Assembly: GCA_947072805.1 (NCBI GenBank) | Contig: CAMTJK010000159.1 | Coordinates: 1 to 7,743, forward strand | Length of the DNA stretch: 7,743 nucleotides | From: an uncultured Prevotella sp. | Lineage (GTDB): Bacteria; Bacteroidota; Bacteroidia; Bacteroidales; Bacteroidaceae | Reading direction: 5' to 3' | Shown: piece by piece, positions 1-6,297 of the stretch | Layout of the letters: each line of letters starts with the position of its first letter | How positions within the stretch are numbered: position 1 is the first letter of the stretch | Notes under the pieces: model-generated | What the model saw: only the letters and a program-made list of their open reading frames with translations | Databases searched by the model: none | What the model was told of the DNA's origin: nothing | Program-made: the position numbers and the translations under genes

Positions 1-15
1 ATTCTCAAACCGAGA

Positions 16-62
16 ACGCCGCGAAAACGTATAACGGGTATATCCCAACGTTTTCGCGGCGT
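16..62. repeat. 14-bp perfect inverted repeat
   Basis: The arms ACGCCGCGAAAACG (16-29) and CGTTTTCGCGGCGT (49-62) are perfectly complementary. They enclose a 19-base loop that contains a small nested GGG/CCC stem (36-38 / 44-46). Neither strand shows a run of T directly after the stem, so it is not a classical intrinsic terminator. It could be the 3' end structure of a gene left of the window, a protein-binding palindrome or a mobile palindromic element. The structure is certain; the role is unknown. Confidence 0.75.
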
Positions 63-325
63 CTTGCGTTCGGATATCGTCCGGAAGTATATACGGTAGT
101 ATATCAGCTTGCGGCTACGGAATTACGCAGTTTGTTACATCCGCAAATATATAGTAATTATGTAGGAAGGGGGATGGAAAGCTATTTTGTGTGCTAATAA
201 ATGACATTTAAATCATAGTCCCGTCAGTTTGTATCGGGATAATTGACAATTTTGGATTATTAGCCTTATTCTTTGATATACGTCAAAAAAAGATAGCTGT
301 GTGCGCAAACAGTTGGCAAAAAACA

Positions 326-355
326 TTGCTTGCTTATTAAACCTGCTTATCTTTG
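326..355 (+). promoter_or_regulatory. Bacteroidetes-type promoter for the 448-807 gene
   Basis: The -7 element TATCTTTG (348-355) matches TAnnTTTG exactly. A TTG at 326-328 lies 19 bases upstream and fits the -33 element. The core continues as TTTGCATC, the same eight bases seen at three other start regions in this window. Transcription would start near 361-364, leaving a leader of about 85 bases before the ATG at 448. Confidence 0.7.
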
Positions 356-385
356 CATCGTCGAAAAGACATAAAGGATAACATT

Positions 386-411
386 TTTAGTAAGTAATTT
401 AGTAAGTAATT
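386..411 (+). repeat. 12-bp tandem repeat in the 5' leader
   Basis: The unit TTTAGTAAGTAA occurs twice head to tail (386-397 and 398-409), followed by TT. It lies in the untranslated leader of the small secreted protein gene. It may be a simple slippage repeat, or may affect leader structure. Confidence 0.55.
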
Positions 412-447
412 GATTGTAGAATCAGTAAAAAAGAAAGGGTAAAAAAG

Positions 448-807
448 ATGAAAAGATTGTTTTTAGTGGTTGTAGCAGTGCTCAGCATGACTACAACATT
501 TGCGGAAAGTGAAAGCACAGACAAGACAAACAATGCAAATGCCTACGACATGAGCGTAAATCTGCGTCGCTTGGGCTCAACACTCGGACTTACTCTGGAC
601 CAGATGGAGAGTGTTTCTGACATTCATCGCACTTTCTGTGGCGAGATGATTATTGCCGGACAGGCTCACAAGGACGACCGGAAGGTGCTTGTTGATGAGG
701 CTGTGGCTAAGGATTTGAAGTACATGAGCTATATTCTTACTCCGGAGCAGTATGCCAAATACAAGCTGCTCCTTGTGACAACGCTCAACAACAGGGGCTT
801 GAAGTAA
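448..807 (+). CDS. Small secreted protein with LTxxQ-like motifs, function unknown
   Basis: This 119-residue protein has an N-terminal signal peptide: basic MKR, then a hydrophobic stretch LFLVVVAVLSM, with probable cleavage near TFA-E at about residue 19. The mature part is mainly charged and probably helical. Two short motifs, LTLDQ (about 48-52) and LTPEQ (about 98-102), resemble the LTxxQ signature of periplasmic Spy/CpxP-type helical chaperones, but the match is too short to assign that family. A segment before the second motif is rich in charged residues, and the C-terminus ends NNRGLK. I recall similar short proteins with this ending in other Bacteroidales, without a known function. 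The gene has its own promoter and a strong terminator, so it is monocistronic. A periplasmic role in envelope stress is possible but is inference only. Confidence 0.8.
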   Translation: MKRLFLVVVAVLSMTTTFAESESTDKTNNANAYDMSVNLRRLGSTLGLTLDQMESVSDIHRTFCGEMIIAGQAHKDDRKVLVDEAVAKDLKYMSYILTPEQYAKYKLLLVTTLNNRGLK

Positions 808-876
808 GATATAAACCTATGAAATCTGATTTGGCAAAGCCCCAATAGGCTTTCCGACAACAGACATTAAATTATG

Positions 877-913
877 AAAACCGTGATACAGATTGTTGTG
901 TCACGGTTTTTTT
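877..913 (+). terminator. Intrinsic terminator after the small secreted protein gene
   Basis: The arms AAAACCGTGA (877-886) and TCACGGTTTT (901-910) pair perfectly. Pairing extends inward through 887-890 / 897-900 with one G-U, giving about 14 bp and a six-base loop. A run of seven T (907-913) follows. It ends the 448-807 transcript about 70 bases after the stop codon. Confidence 0.9.
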
Positions 914-934
914 AGTCATCATGCTGCCGCCATC

Positions 935-970
935 TTCGTTTTTCTCGTTTTTTTTTATTTCCTTTGCATC
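935..970 (+). promoter_or_regulatory. Probable promoter of the M48 protease gene
   Basis: TTCCTTTGCATC (959-970) differs from TAnnTTTG at one position and carries the TTTGCATC core found in the other promoters of this window. The -33 element is poor (TTCG at 935-938, 20 bases upstream). It sits just after the upstream terminator and 67 bases before the ATG, which supports promoter identity despite the weak match. Confidence 0.45.
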
Positions 971-1036
971 ATGGAAGTGTCGTAAAAAGACATTTATACG
1001 ATAAATAAGATTGATATCAACATAATCACAGGTAAG

Positions 1037-1960
1037 ATGAAAACAGTAAGAATCTTTTTATTATCAGTAGTTGCCGCATTGATGGCAAGTTGCGGAACAA
1101 CCAATACCGTGCCCATTACCGGACGTAAGCAGAATCTGTTGGTAAACGATGAGCAGGTGCTAAGTCTTAGTAATCAGCAGTATCAGGAATATATGAAAAC
1201 GGCACGCCTTTCTACCGATGCAGCCAATACAGCCATGGTGAAAAGGGTAGGGCAACGCTTGGCAAATGCGGTGGTGACATATCTCAATTCCAACGGAATG
1301 GGTAGCGAAGTGTCGCAGTATAAGTGGGAATTCAGTCTTGTTCAAGACAATAATGTGAATGCCTTCTGCATGCCGGGCGGTAAGATTGTGGTATACGATG
1401 GCTTGCTTCCTGTAACTCAAAATGAAGCCTCGCTTGCCATAGTGCTCGGTCATGAGATAGCCCATGCCGTGGCAAAACATTCTGCCGAGCGTCTAAGCAA
1501 TCAGGTAAAGCAGCAGTATAGTGGTCAGATATTGGGTACGGTGTTAAACGCTTCGGGTGCAAGTTCCGGATTGCAGCAGGCCAGTGCAGTGGTGTTTGGC
1601 TTGGGGTCAAGCCTCGGTTCGGCTGCTTATTCGCGCAGTCAGGAGAGTGAGGCAGACCATTTGGGACTTGTTTTTGCGGCAATGGCAGGCTATGATCCGC
1701 AGGTTGCCGTCTCATTCTGGCAGCGCATGGCATCATCTTCCGGTGGCGGTTCGGCATCGTTGTTTAGTGACCACCCCAGTGATGCAACGCGAATAAAGAA
1801 TATTCAGAACTGGATGCCGGAGGCAAAGAAATATTACAGACCGGCAAATACAACTCCGGCAGCCTCTTTCCATTTCTCCACAAAGTCATCTTCGAATGGA
1901 GCCGGAATTAATAAGAACCAAGGAACAATGCCGACATTACACATTTCAAATAAGAAATGA
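1037..1960 (+). CDS. M48 family zinc metalloprotease, lipoprotein
   Basis: The 307-residue protein begins with a lipoprotein signal peptide. The lipobox is LMASC, with the acylated cysteine at residue 19, so the mature enzyme should be anchored in an envelope membrane facing the periplasm. The M48 active site is visible: HEIAH at 139-143 gives two zinc-binding histidines and the catalytic glutamate, and ESEAD at 203-207 provides the probable third zinc ligand (E203). The later SDHPSDATR segment (244-252) is also typical of the family. The residue 108-120 strand (NAFCMPGGKIVVY) is the conserved edge strand before the active site. Size and layout resemble E. coli LoiP/YggG-type proteases without the TPR domain of BepA. 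A likely role is quality control of outer-membrane or periplasmic proteins, inferred from the family. The tail after about 270 is low in complexity (S/N/T/K-rich) and probably disordered. The gene stands alone between a terminator and a convergent gene. Confidence 0.92.
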   Translation: MKTVRIFLLSVVAALMASCGTTNTVPITGRKQNLLVNDEQVLSLSNQQYQEYMKTARLSTDAANTAMVKRVGQRLANAVVTYLNSNGMGSEVSQYKWEFSLVQDNNVNAFCMPGGKIVVYDGLLPVTQNEASLAIVLGHEIAHAVAKHSAERLSNQVKQQYSGQILGTVLNASGASSGLQQASAVVFGLGSSLGSAAYSRSQESEADHLGLVFAAMAGYDPQVAVSFWQRMASSSGGGSASLFSDHPSDATRIKNIQNWMPEAKKYYRPANTTPAASFHFSTKSSSNGAGINKNQGTMPTLHISNKK

Positions 1961-2032
1961 TGTGAAAGGCAAATATAGCATTCGCAGAAAAAAACTTCTT
2001 GCCGTCTAATGACCTGTTTGGTTTTAAGATAT

Positions 2033-2067
2033 AAAAAACGCCCGACCATGCAGTCGGGCGTTTTTTT
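2033..2067. terminator. Bidirectional intrinsic terminator between convergent genes
   Basis: The stem CGCCCGAC (2039-2046) / GTCGGGCG (2053-2060) has a six-base loop. It is flanked by six A on the left (2033-2038) and seven T on the right (2061-2067). On either strand the hairpin is therefore followed by a T run. It lies between the M48 gene (plus, ends 1960) and the outer-membrane protein gene (minus, ends 2085), so it probably ends both transcripts. Confidence 0.93.
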
Positions 2068-2084
2068 ATAATATTTTCTAATTG

Positions 2085-2684
2085 TTAGAAGTTGAAAAGC
2101 AAAGAGAATGTGATGTCGCTGGTGTGAACATCGAAGCCGAAATCAGAGCTTGCTTTTATTCCGGATCCATCGGGTTTAGAAGAAGAGTATCCTAACCAAC
2201 CTATGGTAGAGATGAATGTCAGCTTGTCTGTAAGATCAACAGAGATACCTGGCTCTATTCCGACAGCCCATGTGGTGGTCTTGTCCTCTTCCTTTACTGT
2301 AATTGTTTTACCTTTTTCATCAACGTCCTCATACTCATCTGTATCTTTCTCGTAAGTGTATTTGAAAGAAGCCTGTGCAAAGAGACCAACTTTATCCCAC
2401 TTTACGAAAGTGTAGCGAGCGTAGGGCTTAATGTCAAAAGCGTCAGTTTTTACATTACCTTCTTTGCTGTGGTTGTAACCGAGATACATACCTACTGACA
2501 GCTTGTCGTCAAGTTTGTAACCAATTTCTGGGGCAATGCCGAAGGATGTTTTTGTGTCAACCTTCTGTTCCTTGGCGTGTGAAGGCTTTGAAGAACTGAA
2601 GTTTACACCACCTCCAACGTAAACTTGTGCGCTTGCAGCAACTGTTGCAACCATCATGGCTGCCATTAAGAATAACTTTTTCAT
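2085..2684 (-). CDS. Small outer-membrane beta-barrel protein
   Basis: The protein has 199 residues. A clear signal peptide (MKKLFLMAAMMVATVAASA, then Q20) is followed by alternating hydrophobic/polar segments typical of transmembrane beta-strands: VYVGGGVNF, SFGIAPEIGYKL, LSVGMYLGYNH, DIKPYARYTF, VGLFAQASFKYTY, TWAVGIEPGISVDL, LTFISTIGWLGY and DITFSLLFNF. The final residue is phenylalanine, as in substrates of the BAM assembly machine. The strand count fits an eight-stranded OmpA/OmpX-like barrel (outer membrane beta-barrel family), without a peptidoglycan-binding domain. One probable extracellular loop (about 112-137) is strongly charged, with many D, E and K. Its function cannot be told from sequence. 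It has its own promoter and shares a bidirectional terminator with the M48 gene. Confidence 0.88.
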   Translation of the reverse strand: MKKLFLMAAMMVATVAASAQVYVGGGVNFSSSKPSHAKEQKVDTKTSFGIAPEIGYKLDDKLSVGMYLGYNHSKEGNVKTDAFDIKPYARYTFVKWDKVGLFAQASFKYTYEKDTDEYEDVDEKGKTITVKEEDKTTTWAVGIEPGISVDLTDKLTFISTIGWLGYSSSKPDGSGIKASSDFGFDVHTSDITFSLLFNF

Positions 2685-2728
2685 AATTTTCCTTTTTTTA
2701 ATTAGTTATTTTGTTGTTTAAAACGATG

Positions 2729-2759
2729 CAAAATTATGAAAAATTTTTATTGCCGCAAA
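2729..2759 (-). promoter_or_regulatory. Bacteroidetes promoter of the outer-membrane protein gene
   Basis: Read on the minus strand, TTTG (2759-2756) is followed after 19 bases by TAATTTTG (2736-2729), an exact TTTG-N19-TAnnTTTG match that continues as TTTGCATC. Transcription should start near 2722-2724, leaving a leader of about 40 A/T-rich bases before the ATG at 2684. Confidence 0.85.
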
Positions 2760-2841
2760 GTTTTCAATGTAGAAAATATATTACAATGTGCTTGTTTCAG
2801 CTAAATCGGCTAATATATACGAAAAAATGAACAGACTGAAA

Positions 2842-2871
2842 CCGCCATACATATTTATATATATATGGCGG
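2842..2871. other. Hairpin downstream of tyrA, possible weak terminator
   Basis: CCGCCATA (2842-2849) pairs with TATGGCGG (2864-2871). Beyond one mismatch, the A/T-rich loop can add about four more pairs. On the minus strand it is followed by TTTCAG and then a generally T-rich stretch, not a clean T run. It lies about 100 bases after the tyrA stop and may mark the operon's 3' end. Confidence 0.5.
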
Positions 2872-2894
2872 GAAATAGGCTTATATAAGTGTTA

Positions 2895-2912
2895 CAGAAG
2901 CATTGGCTTCTG
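2895..2912. other. Short perfect hairpin in the tyrA 3' region
   Basis: CAGAAGC (2895-2901) and GCTTCTG (2906-2912) form a 7-bp stem with a tetraloop. No T run follows on either strand. It lies 62 bases past the tyrA stop codon and could protect or process the operon transcript's 3' end. The role is unproven. Confidence 0.5.
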
Positions 2913-2973
2913 CGTGCGAGTATGTTTTGGTGTGTTCAGTTATTCTTAGCAGATATGTGTTGGAAGGGCTTTT

Positions 2974-3768
2974 TTATCTGTTTATCTCAATATCTTTTCT
3001 TACGTTGTCTCTTATTTTCGTCAGATAAGCCTTCATTCCGGCAGCGTCTTTTCGGTCGATAATGTCAAGCAGGGCTGTCAGTTCATTGCGTATGTTCTCC
3101 ACTTGTTCGTTAGTGTATGGGTTAAAGAGAATTTCCTGCAACAGGTAGTCATCCTCGTTAAGCACTCCTTTTGCTATTTTCATATGTCGTTTGAATGTAG
3201 TTCCCGGTGCGTCTTGATGTTTCATTACTGCTGCGAAGACGAATGTGCTCACGAATGGGATGCTTAGAGAGTATGCCACGGTTCGGTCGTGTTCTTCAAA
3301 CGTGTATTCGTATATGTTGAGATCGAGTTTCTGATAAAGGTCTTTGAAGAAGATGCGTCCCATATAGTCGCCTTCGCTGATAATAATGGCATTCTCTTCG
3401 CTCAGTTGTTGTAGGTTGGCGAATGTCGGTCCGAACATCGGGTGTGTCGATACATATGGGTGTCCACTTTGTTGATAGAAGTCTTTCAGTCCGGTTTTTA
3501 CGGACGAGATGTCGCTGATGATGCAGTCTTTGGGCAGGAAGGGCATCACCTCTTTGAAAGCCGAGATGGTATATTTCACTGTTACAGCGTTGATTACGAG
3601 TTCGGGCGAGAATTCTTTCACTTCGTCGAGCGTTGTCAGTCGCTGGCAGTTGTATGTGAAGCGCATTCTTTTAGCGTCCTTTTCGTAGACAGCTGTTTCA
3701 TGATCGAAGCTTAGCAGGTCGAGAAAGAAGCTTCCCATTTTTCCTGCGCCAAGAACCAAAATCTTCAT
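2974..3768 (-). CDS. tyrA: Prephenate dehydrogenase
   Basis: This cytoplasmic 264-residue enzyme should convert prephenate to 4-hydroxyphenylpyruvate with NAD(P)+, the committed step to tyrosine. The N-terminal Rossmann fold shows GAGKMG (7-12), with an acidic residue after the second strand (AVYEKD, E29) that favours NAD+. SDISSVK (85-91) and STHPMFGP (107-114) are prephenate dehydrogenase signatures; H109 in HPMFGP corresponds to the catalytic histidine. The C-terminal half is helical (about 150-262), as expected for the dimerisation domain. A helix at 163-181 that carries a histidine in some TyrA proteins has none here. There is no fused chorismate mutase and no ACT domain, so feedback by tyrosine is not obvious from the sequence. 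It is the last gene of the aromatic operon, 68 bases after the DAHP synthase-mutase gene, with a strong hairpin in that gap. Confidence 0.93.
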   Translation of the reverse strand: MKILVLGAGKMGSFFLDLLSFDHETAVYEKDAKRMRFTYNCQRLTTLDEVKEFSPELVINAVTVKYTISAFKEVMPFLPKDCIISDISSVKTGLKDFYQQSGHPYVSTHPMFGPTFANLQQLSEENAIIISEGDYMGRIFFKDLYQKLDLNIYEYTFEEHDRTVAYSLSIPFVSTFVFAAVMKHQDAPGTTFKRHMKIAKGVLNEDDYLLQEILFNPYTNEQVENIRNELTALLDIIDRKDAAGMKAYLTKIRDNVRKDIEINR

Positions 3769-3796
3769 TTCCGTTGTTCTGTTGTGATTTTTTGCT

Positions 3797-3832
3797 GTAT
3801 AGGGACTGCCTTTTGGTGGGCAGTCCCTGTAT
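3797..3832. other. Strong intercistronic hairpin between the fusion gene and tyrA
   Basis: AGGGACTGCC (3801-3810) pairs perfectly with GGCAGTCCCT (3819-3828), with an eight-base loop. Outer A-T and G-U pairs extend it to about 3797-3832. On the minus strand no T run follows (ATACAGCAAAAAA), so it is not a typical intrinsic terminator. It lies inside a co-directional operon and may act in mRNA processing, 3' protection or differential expression of tyrA. Confidence 0.8.
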
Positions 3833-3836
3833 TGTG

Positions 3837-4901
3837 TTATTTGTTTATTATTTCCATTTGTTGTCTTACCGACTCTTCGTGTATTTCTTCGAATACTTTT
3901 TTTACGAAGTTAGCGTCCATTCCGCACAGTGAGCCTTGTGCTCCGCGCTTGTCCAGAATTTCGTTGTAGCGTGTTGTCTGCAGCACGGTCATGTTATGCT
4001 CTTTCTTATATTGTCCTATTTCGCGGCACACACGCATACGTTTCGACAGCAGGTCCATCAGTTGGTTGTCCAGTTCGTCTATTTGTTTGCGCAGTTGGTT
4101 TATTCCTTCAGTTGTTACTGTTTCGTCGCGTATTACGAGCAGTCCGAGGATATAGTCGAGCACGTCGGGTGTCACTTGCTGTTTAGCGTCGCTCCAGGCT
4201 TTGTCGGGTTCGCAGTGGCTTTCCACTATCAGTCCGTCAAATCCGAGGTCCATTGCTTGTTGACAGAGCGGTGCTATCAGTTCGCGTGTACCGCCAATGT
4301 GGCTCGGGTCGCAAACGATGGGCAGTTCAGGGATGCGGCGGTGCAGCTCTATTGGAATCTGCCACATGGGCAGGTTGCGGTATATTTTCTTGTCGTAGCT
4401 TGAGAATCCCCTGTGTATGGCTGCCAGTTTTTTCACCCCCGCCTGGTTTATTCGTTCCAGTGCTCCAATCCACAGTTCGAGGTCGGGGTTTACAGGGTTT
4501 TTCACGAGTACCGGTATGTCTACCCCTTTCAGCGCGTCAGCCAGAGCCTGCATTGCGAAGGGGTTTGCCGATGTGCGTGCGCCTACCCATAGCACGTCTA
4601 TTCCGTATTTCAGAGCCAGTTCCACGTGTTCGGGCGTGGCCACTTCTGTGGCGGTAAGCATTCCCGTCTCGTCTTTCACTTGCTTCATCCATGGCAGAGC
4701 CTTTTCGCCGTTGCCTTCAAATCCTCCCGGTTTGGTGCGCGGTTTCCATATTCCTGCGCGGAAGATGCGGCAGCCCTTGTCGGCAAGCTGTCGTGCGGTG
4801 TTCATCACTTGTTCTTCTGTCTCCGCCGAACACGGACCGGCAATTACCAGCGGTCGAGCCTCTTCGTTCGGCAGTTGTAAGTCTTTCAAATCCAGTTCCA
4901 T
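3837..4901 (-). CDS. Bifunctional DAHP synthase / chorismate mutase (type II)
   Basis: This fusion catalyses both the first shikimate-pathway step (PEP + erythrose-4-phosphate to DAHP) and the first Phe/Tyr branch step (chorismate to prephenate). I start it at ATG 4901 (354 residues, MELDLKD...), because relatives I recall begin there and a GC hairpin (4933-4950) sits directly before the alternative ATG at 4931. The next positions count from 4931, so subtract 10 for the chosen start. The barrel shows GPCS (32-35), KPRT (64-67), GARTS (118-122), KNPVN (144-148), HRGF (173-176), CDPSHIGG (207-214) and ESHCEPD (238-244), which include metal and substrate ligands of the I-beta DAHP synthase/KDO8P synthase class. 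A linker leads to a helical AroQ mutase domain from about 275, with INQLRKQIDELDNQLMDLL, R298, and YKK at 308-310. No ACT domain is seen. It lies 84-114 bases after the aminotransferase gene. Confidence 0.94.
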   Translation of the reverse strand: MELDLKDLQLPNEEARPLVIAGPCSAETEEQVMNTARQLADKGCRIFRAGIWKPRTKPGGFEGNGEKALPWMKQVKDETGMLTATEVATPEHVELALKYGIDVLWVGARTSANPFAMQALADALKGVDIPVLVKNPVNPDLELWIGALERINQAGVKKLAAIHRGFSSYDKKIYRNLPMWQIPIELHRRIPELPIVCDPSHIGGTRELIAPLCQQAMDLGFDGLIVESHCEPDKAWSDAKQQVTPDVLDYILGLLVIRDETVTTEGINQLRKQIDELDNQLMDLLSKRMRVCREIGQYKKEHNMTVLQTTRYNEILDKRGAQGSLCGMDANFVKKVFEEIHEESVRQQMEIINK

Positions 4902-4932
4902 ACTGTAGTCGGTTTTTATCAGACCAGTCATC

Positions 4933-4950
4933 CCGCCTTGTCGTTGGCGG
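4933..4950. other. GC hairpin just before the alternative start at 4931
   Basis: CCGCC (4933-4937) pairs with GGCGG (4946-4950) over an eight-base loop. It lies two bases upstream of the ATG at 4931 and about 30 bases upstream of the ATG at 4901. A stem this close would hinder initiation at 4931, which favours 4901 as the start of the fusion protein. Confidence 0.4.
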
Positions 4951-5015
4951 CATTATGTGTCCGATGTGTTATTGTTTTGTTGTTTTCGTTTATCGTTGTT
5001 TTTTCTAGGGCATCT

Positions 5016-6272
5016 TCACCTTGCCATGCAGGTTTTTATGCGGTTAAGTGCAGCCTCTATTTTCTCTTCTTTGGCACACAGTGATATCCTTATATATCTT
5101 TTTCCGTTGCTACCGAAGATAAATCCCGGAGTGATGAACACCCTTGCCTCATGCAGAATGCGTTCCGTAAGTTCCTCCACGTCGTTGTAGCTGTCGGGGA
5201 TGCGTCCCCACAGGAACATTCCCACCTGTGCTGTATCGTATGTGCAGCCAAGCACTTTCATTATTTCCTCGGCATATTTGCGGCGTCGTGCATATGTTGT
5301 TATGTTAGCTTCGTGGTGCCATTCGGTCCCGTTGTTCTGCAGAGCTTCGGCGGCAGCAAGCTGTATGCCTCTGAATGTTCCGCTGTCTATGTTGCTTTTT
5401 ACTTTCAGAATCCATCCTATGAAGGTGGCGTTCGATGCACACATAGCCACGCGCCATCCCGGCATGTTGTGGCTTTTGCTCATCGAGTTGAACTCTATGC
5501 AGCAGTCTTTTGCTCCGGGAATTTGCAGTATCGACATGGGATTGTCGTTGAGTATGAACGAGTAGGGGTTATCGTTTACCACCACTATAGAGTGTTTTTT
5601 TGCAAATGCCACGAGCTTTTCGTACGTCTCCTTGCGTGCGTTTCCCCCTGTGGGCATGTTAGGATAGTTTGTCCACATGAGTTTTACGCGGCTTAGGTCC
5701 ATGCTTTCCAGTTCGTCGAAGTCTGGTTGCCATCCGTTGTCTTCGCGCAGATTGTAGTTTACCACCTTGGCTCCGAGAATCTTACTCAGTGATGTGTAGG
5801 TGGGGTAGCCCGGATTGGGCACGAGCACTTCTTCGCCGGGATTTACAAAAGCCAGAGTGGTGTGCAGTATTCCCTCTTTCGAACCTATGAGCGGCTGTAT
5901 TTCTGTTTTTGCGTCAAGATTTACACCATACCATTTGTTATAGAATGCAGCCATGGCGTTGCGCAGTTCGGGTGTACCCATGGTAGGCTGGTAGCCGTGG
6001 CTATCGGGCTGTTTTGCCACTTCGCAGAGAGTTTGTATGGTTCGTTCCGAGGGCGGCATGTCTGGACTGCCTATTGCGAGGCTGATGATGTCTTTTCCTT
6101 CGGCGTTGAGCTGTGCCACCTCTTTTAGTTTTCTGCTGAAATAATATTCGCTTACGGTAGCCAGACGTTCAGCTGGGGCGAATCGGCATTGCTTCATGTT
6201 GCTGTCGTCTGCTGTCCCGATGTTGTCGTTGTGCTGATTGTTGTCCATATTGTGAGTCTTTTGTATTGTCAT
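5016..6272 (-). CDS. PLP-dependent aminotransferase, class I/II, probably aromatic
   Basis: This fold-type I aminotransferase (418 residues from ATG 6272) probably transaminates phenylpyruvate and 4-hydroxyphenylpyruvate, or prephenate, judging by its place between pheA and the DAHP synthase-mutase gene. The substrate is inferred. Visible signatures are AIGSPDMPPS (66-75), PNPGYPTY (152-159), NYPNMPTGG (202-210), NDNPY (233-237; D234 to the pyridine nitrogen, Y237 to the phosphate), SMSKSHNMPGWR (263-274) with PLP lysine K266, and YIRIS (393-397) with the carboxylate-binding R395. The overall pattern resembles the LL-diaminopimelate/aspartate aminotransferase-like group. The usual Asn of NPTG is Met (M206). 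The first 25 residues are rich in N, D, T and Q and precede the conserved start of the domain (FAPAERLATV). ATG 6197 (residue 26) is therefore a serious alternative start; ATG 6272 sits 25 bases after pheA with a GGAG nine bases upstream. Confidence 0.9.
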   Translation of the reverse strand: MTIQKTHNMDNNQHNDNIGTADDSNMKQCRFAPAERLATVSEYYFSRKLKEVAQLNAEGKDIISLAIGSPDMPPSERTIQTLCEVAKQPDSHGYQPTMGTPELRNAMAAFYNKWYGVNLDAKTEIQPLIGSKEGILHTTLAFVNPGEEVLVPNPGYPTYTSLSKILGAKVVNYNLREDNGWQPDFDELESMDLSRVKLMWTNYPNMPTGGNARKETYEKLVAFAKKHSIVVVNDNPYSFILNDNPMSILQIPGAKDCCIEFNSMSKSHNMPGWRVAMCASNATFIGWILKVKSNIDSGTFRGIQLAAAEALQNNGTEWHHEANITTYARRRKYAEEIMKVLGCTYDTAQVGMFLWGRIPDSYNDVEELTERILHEARVFITPGFIFGSNGKRYIRISLCAKEEKIEAALNRIKTCMAR

Positions 6273-6297
6273 CCGATGGTTCTCCGTATGTTCCCTG

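Larger units (their letters stand above)
1..447. other. Intergenic region with no gene found
   Basis: I found no coding sequence here. The stretch holds a large inverted repeat at its left edge (16-62), a weaker possible stem (TTGCGG at 109-114 with CCGCAA at 141-146), a 5-bp stem (TCCCG 219-223 / CGGGA 235-239), a promoter near 326-355, and a short tandem repeat in the leader of the next gene. The upstream gene, if any, lies outside the window. Confidence 0.6.

Noticed and set aside
219..239. TCCCG/CGGGA stem as a terminator
   Set aside because: Only five base pairs with an 11-base loop and no T run on either strand.
1332..1757. Minus-strand open frame opposite the M48 protease
   Set aside because: It overlaps a gene with clear catalytic motifs. 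Its translation is rich in His, Pro and Arg, as expected from an antisense frame.
3936..4908. Several long open frames on the plus strand opposite the DAHP synthase-mutase gene
   Set aside because: They are antisense shadows of a well-conserved gene. Their translations are rich in Cys, Phe, Ser and Arg and show no domain.
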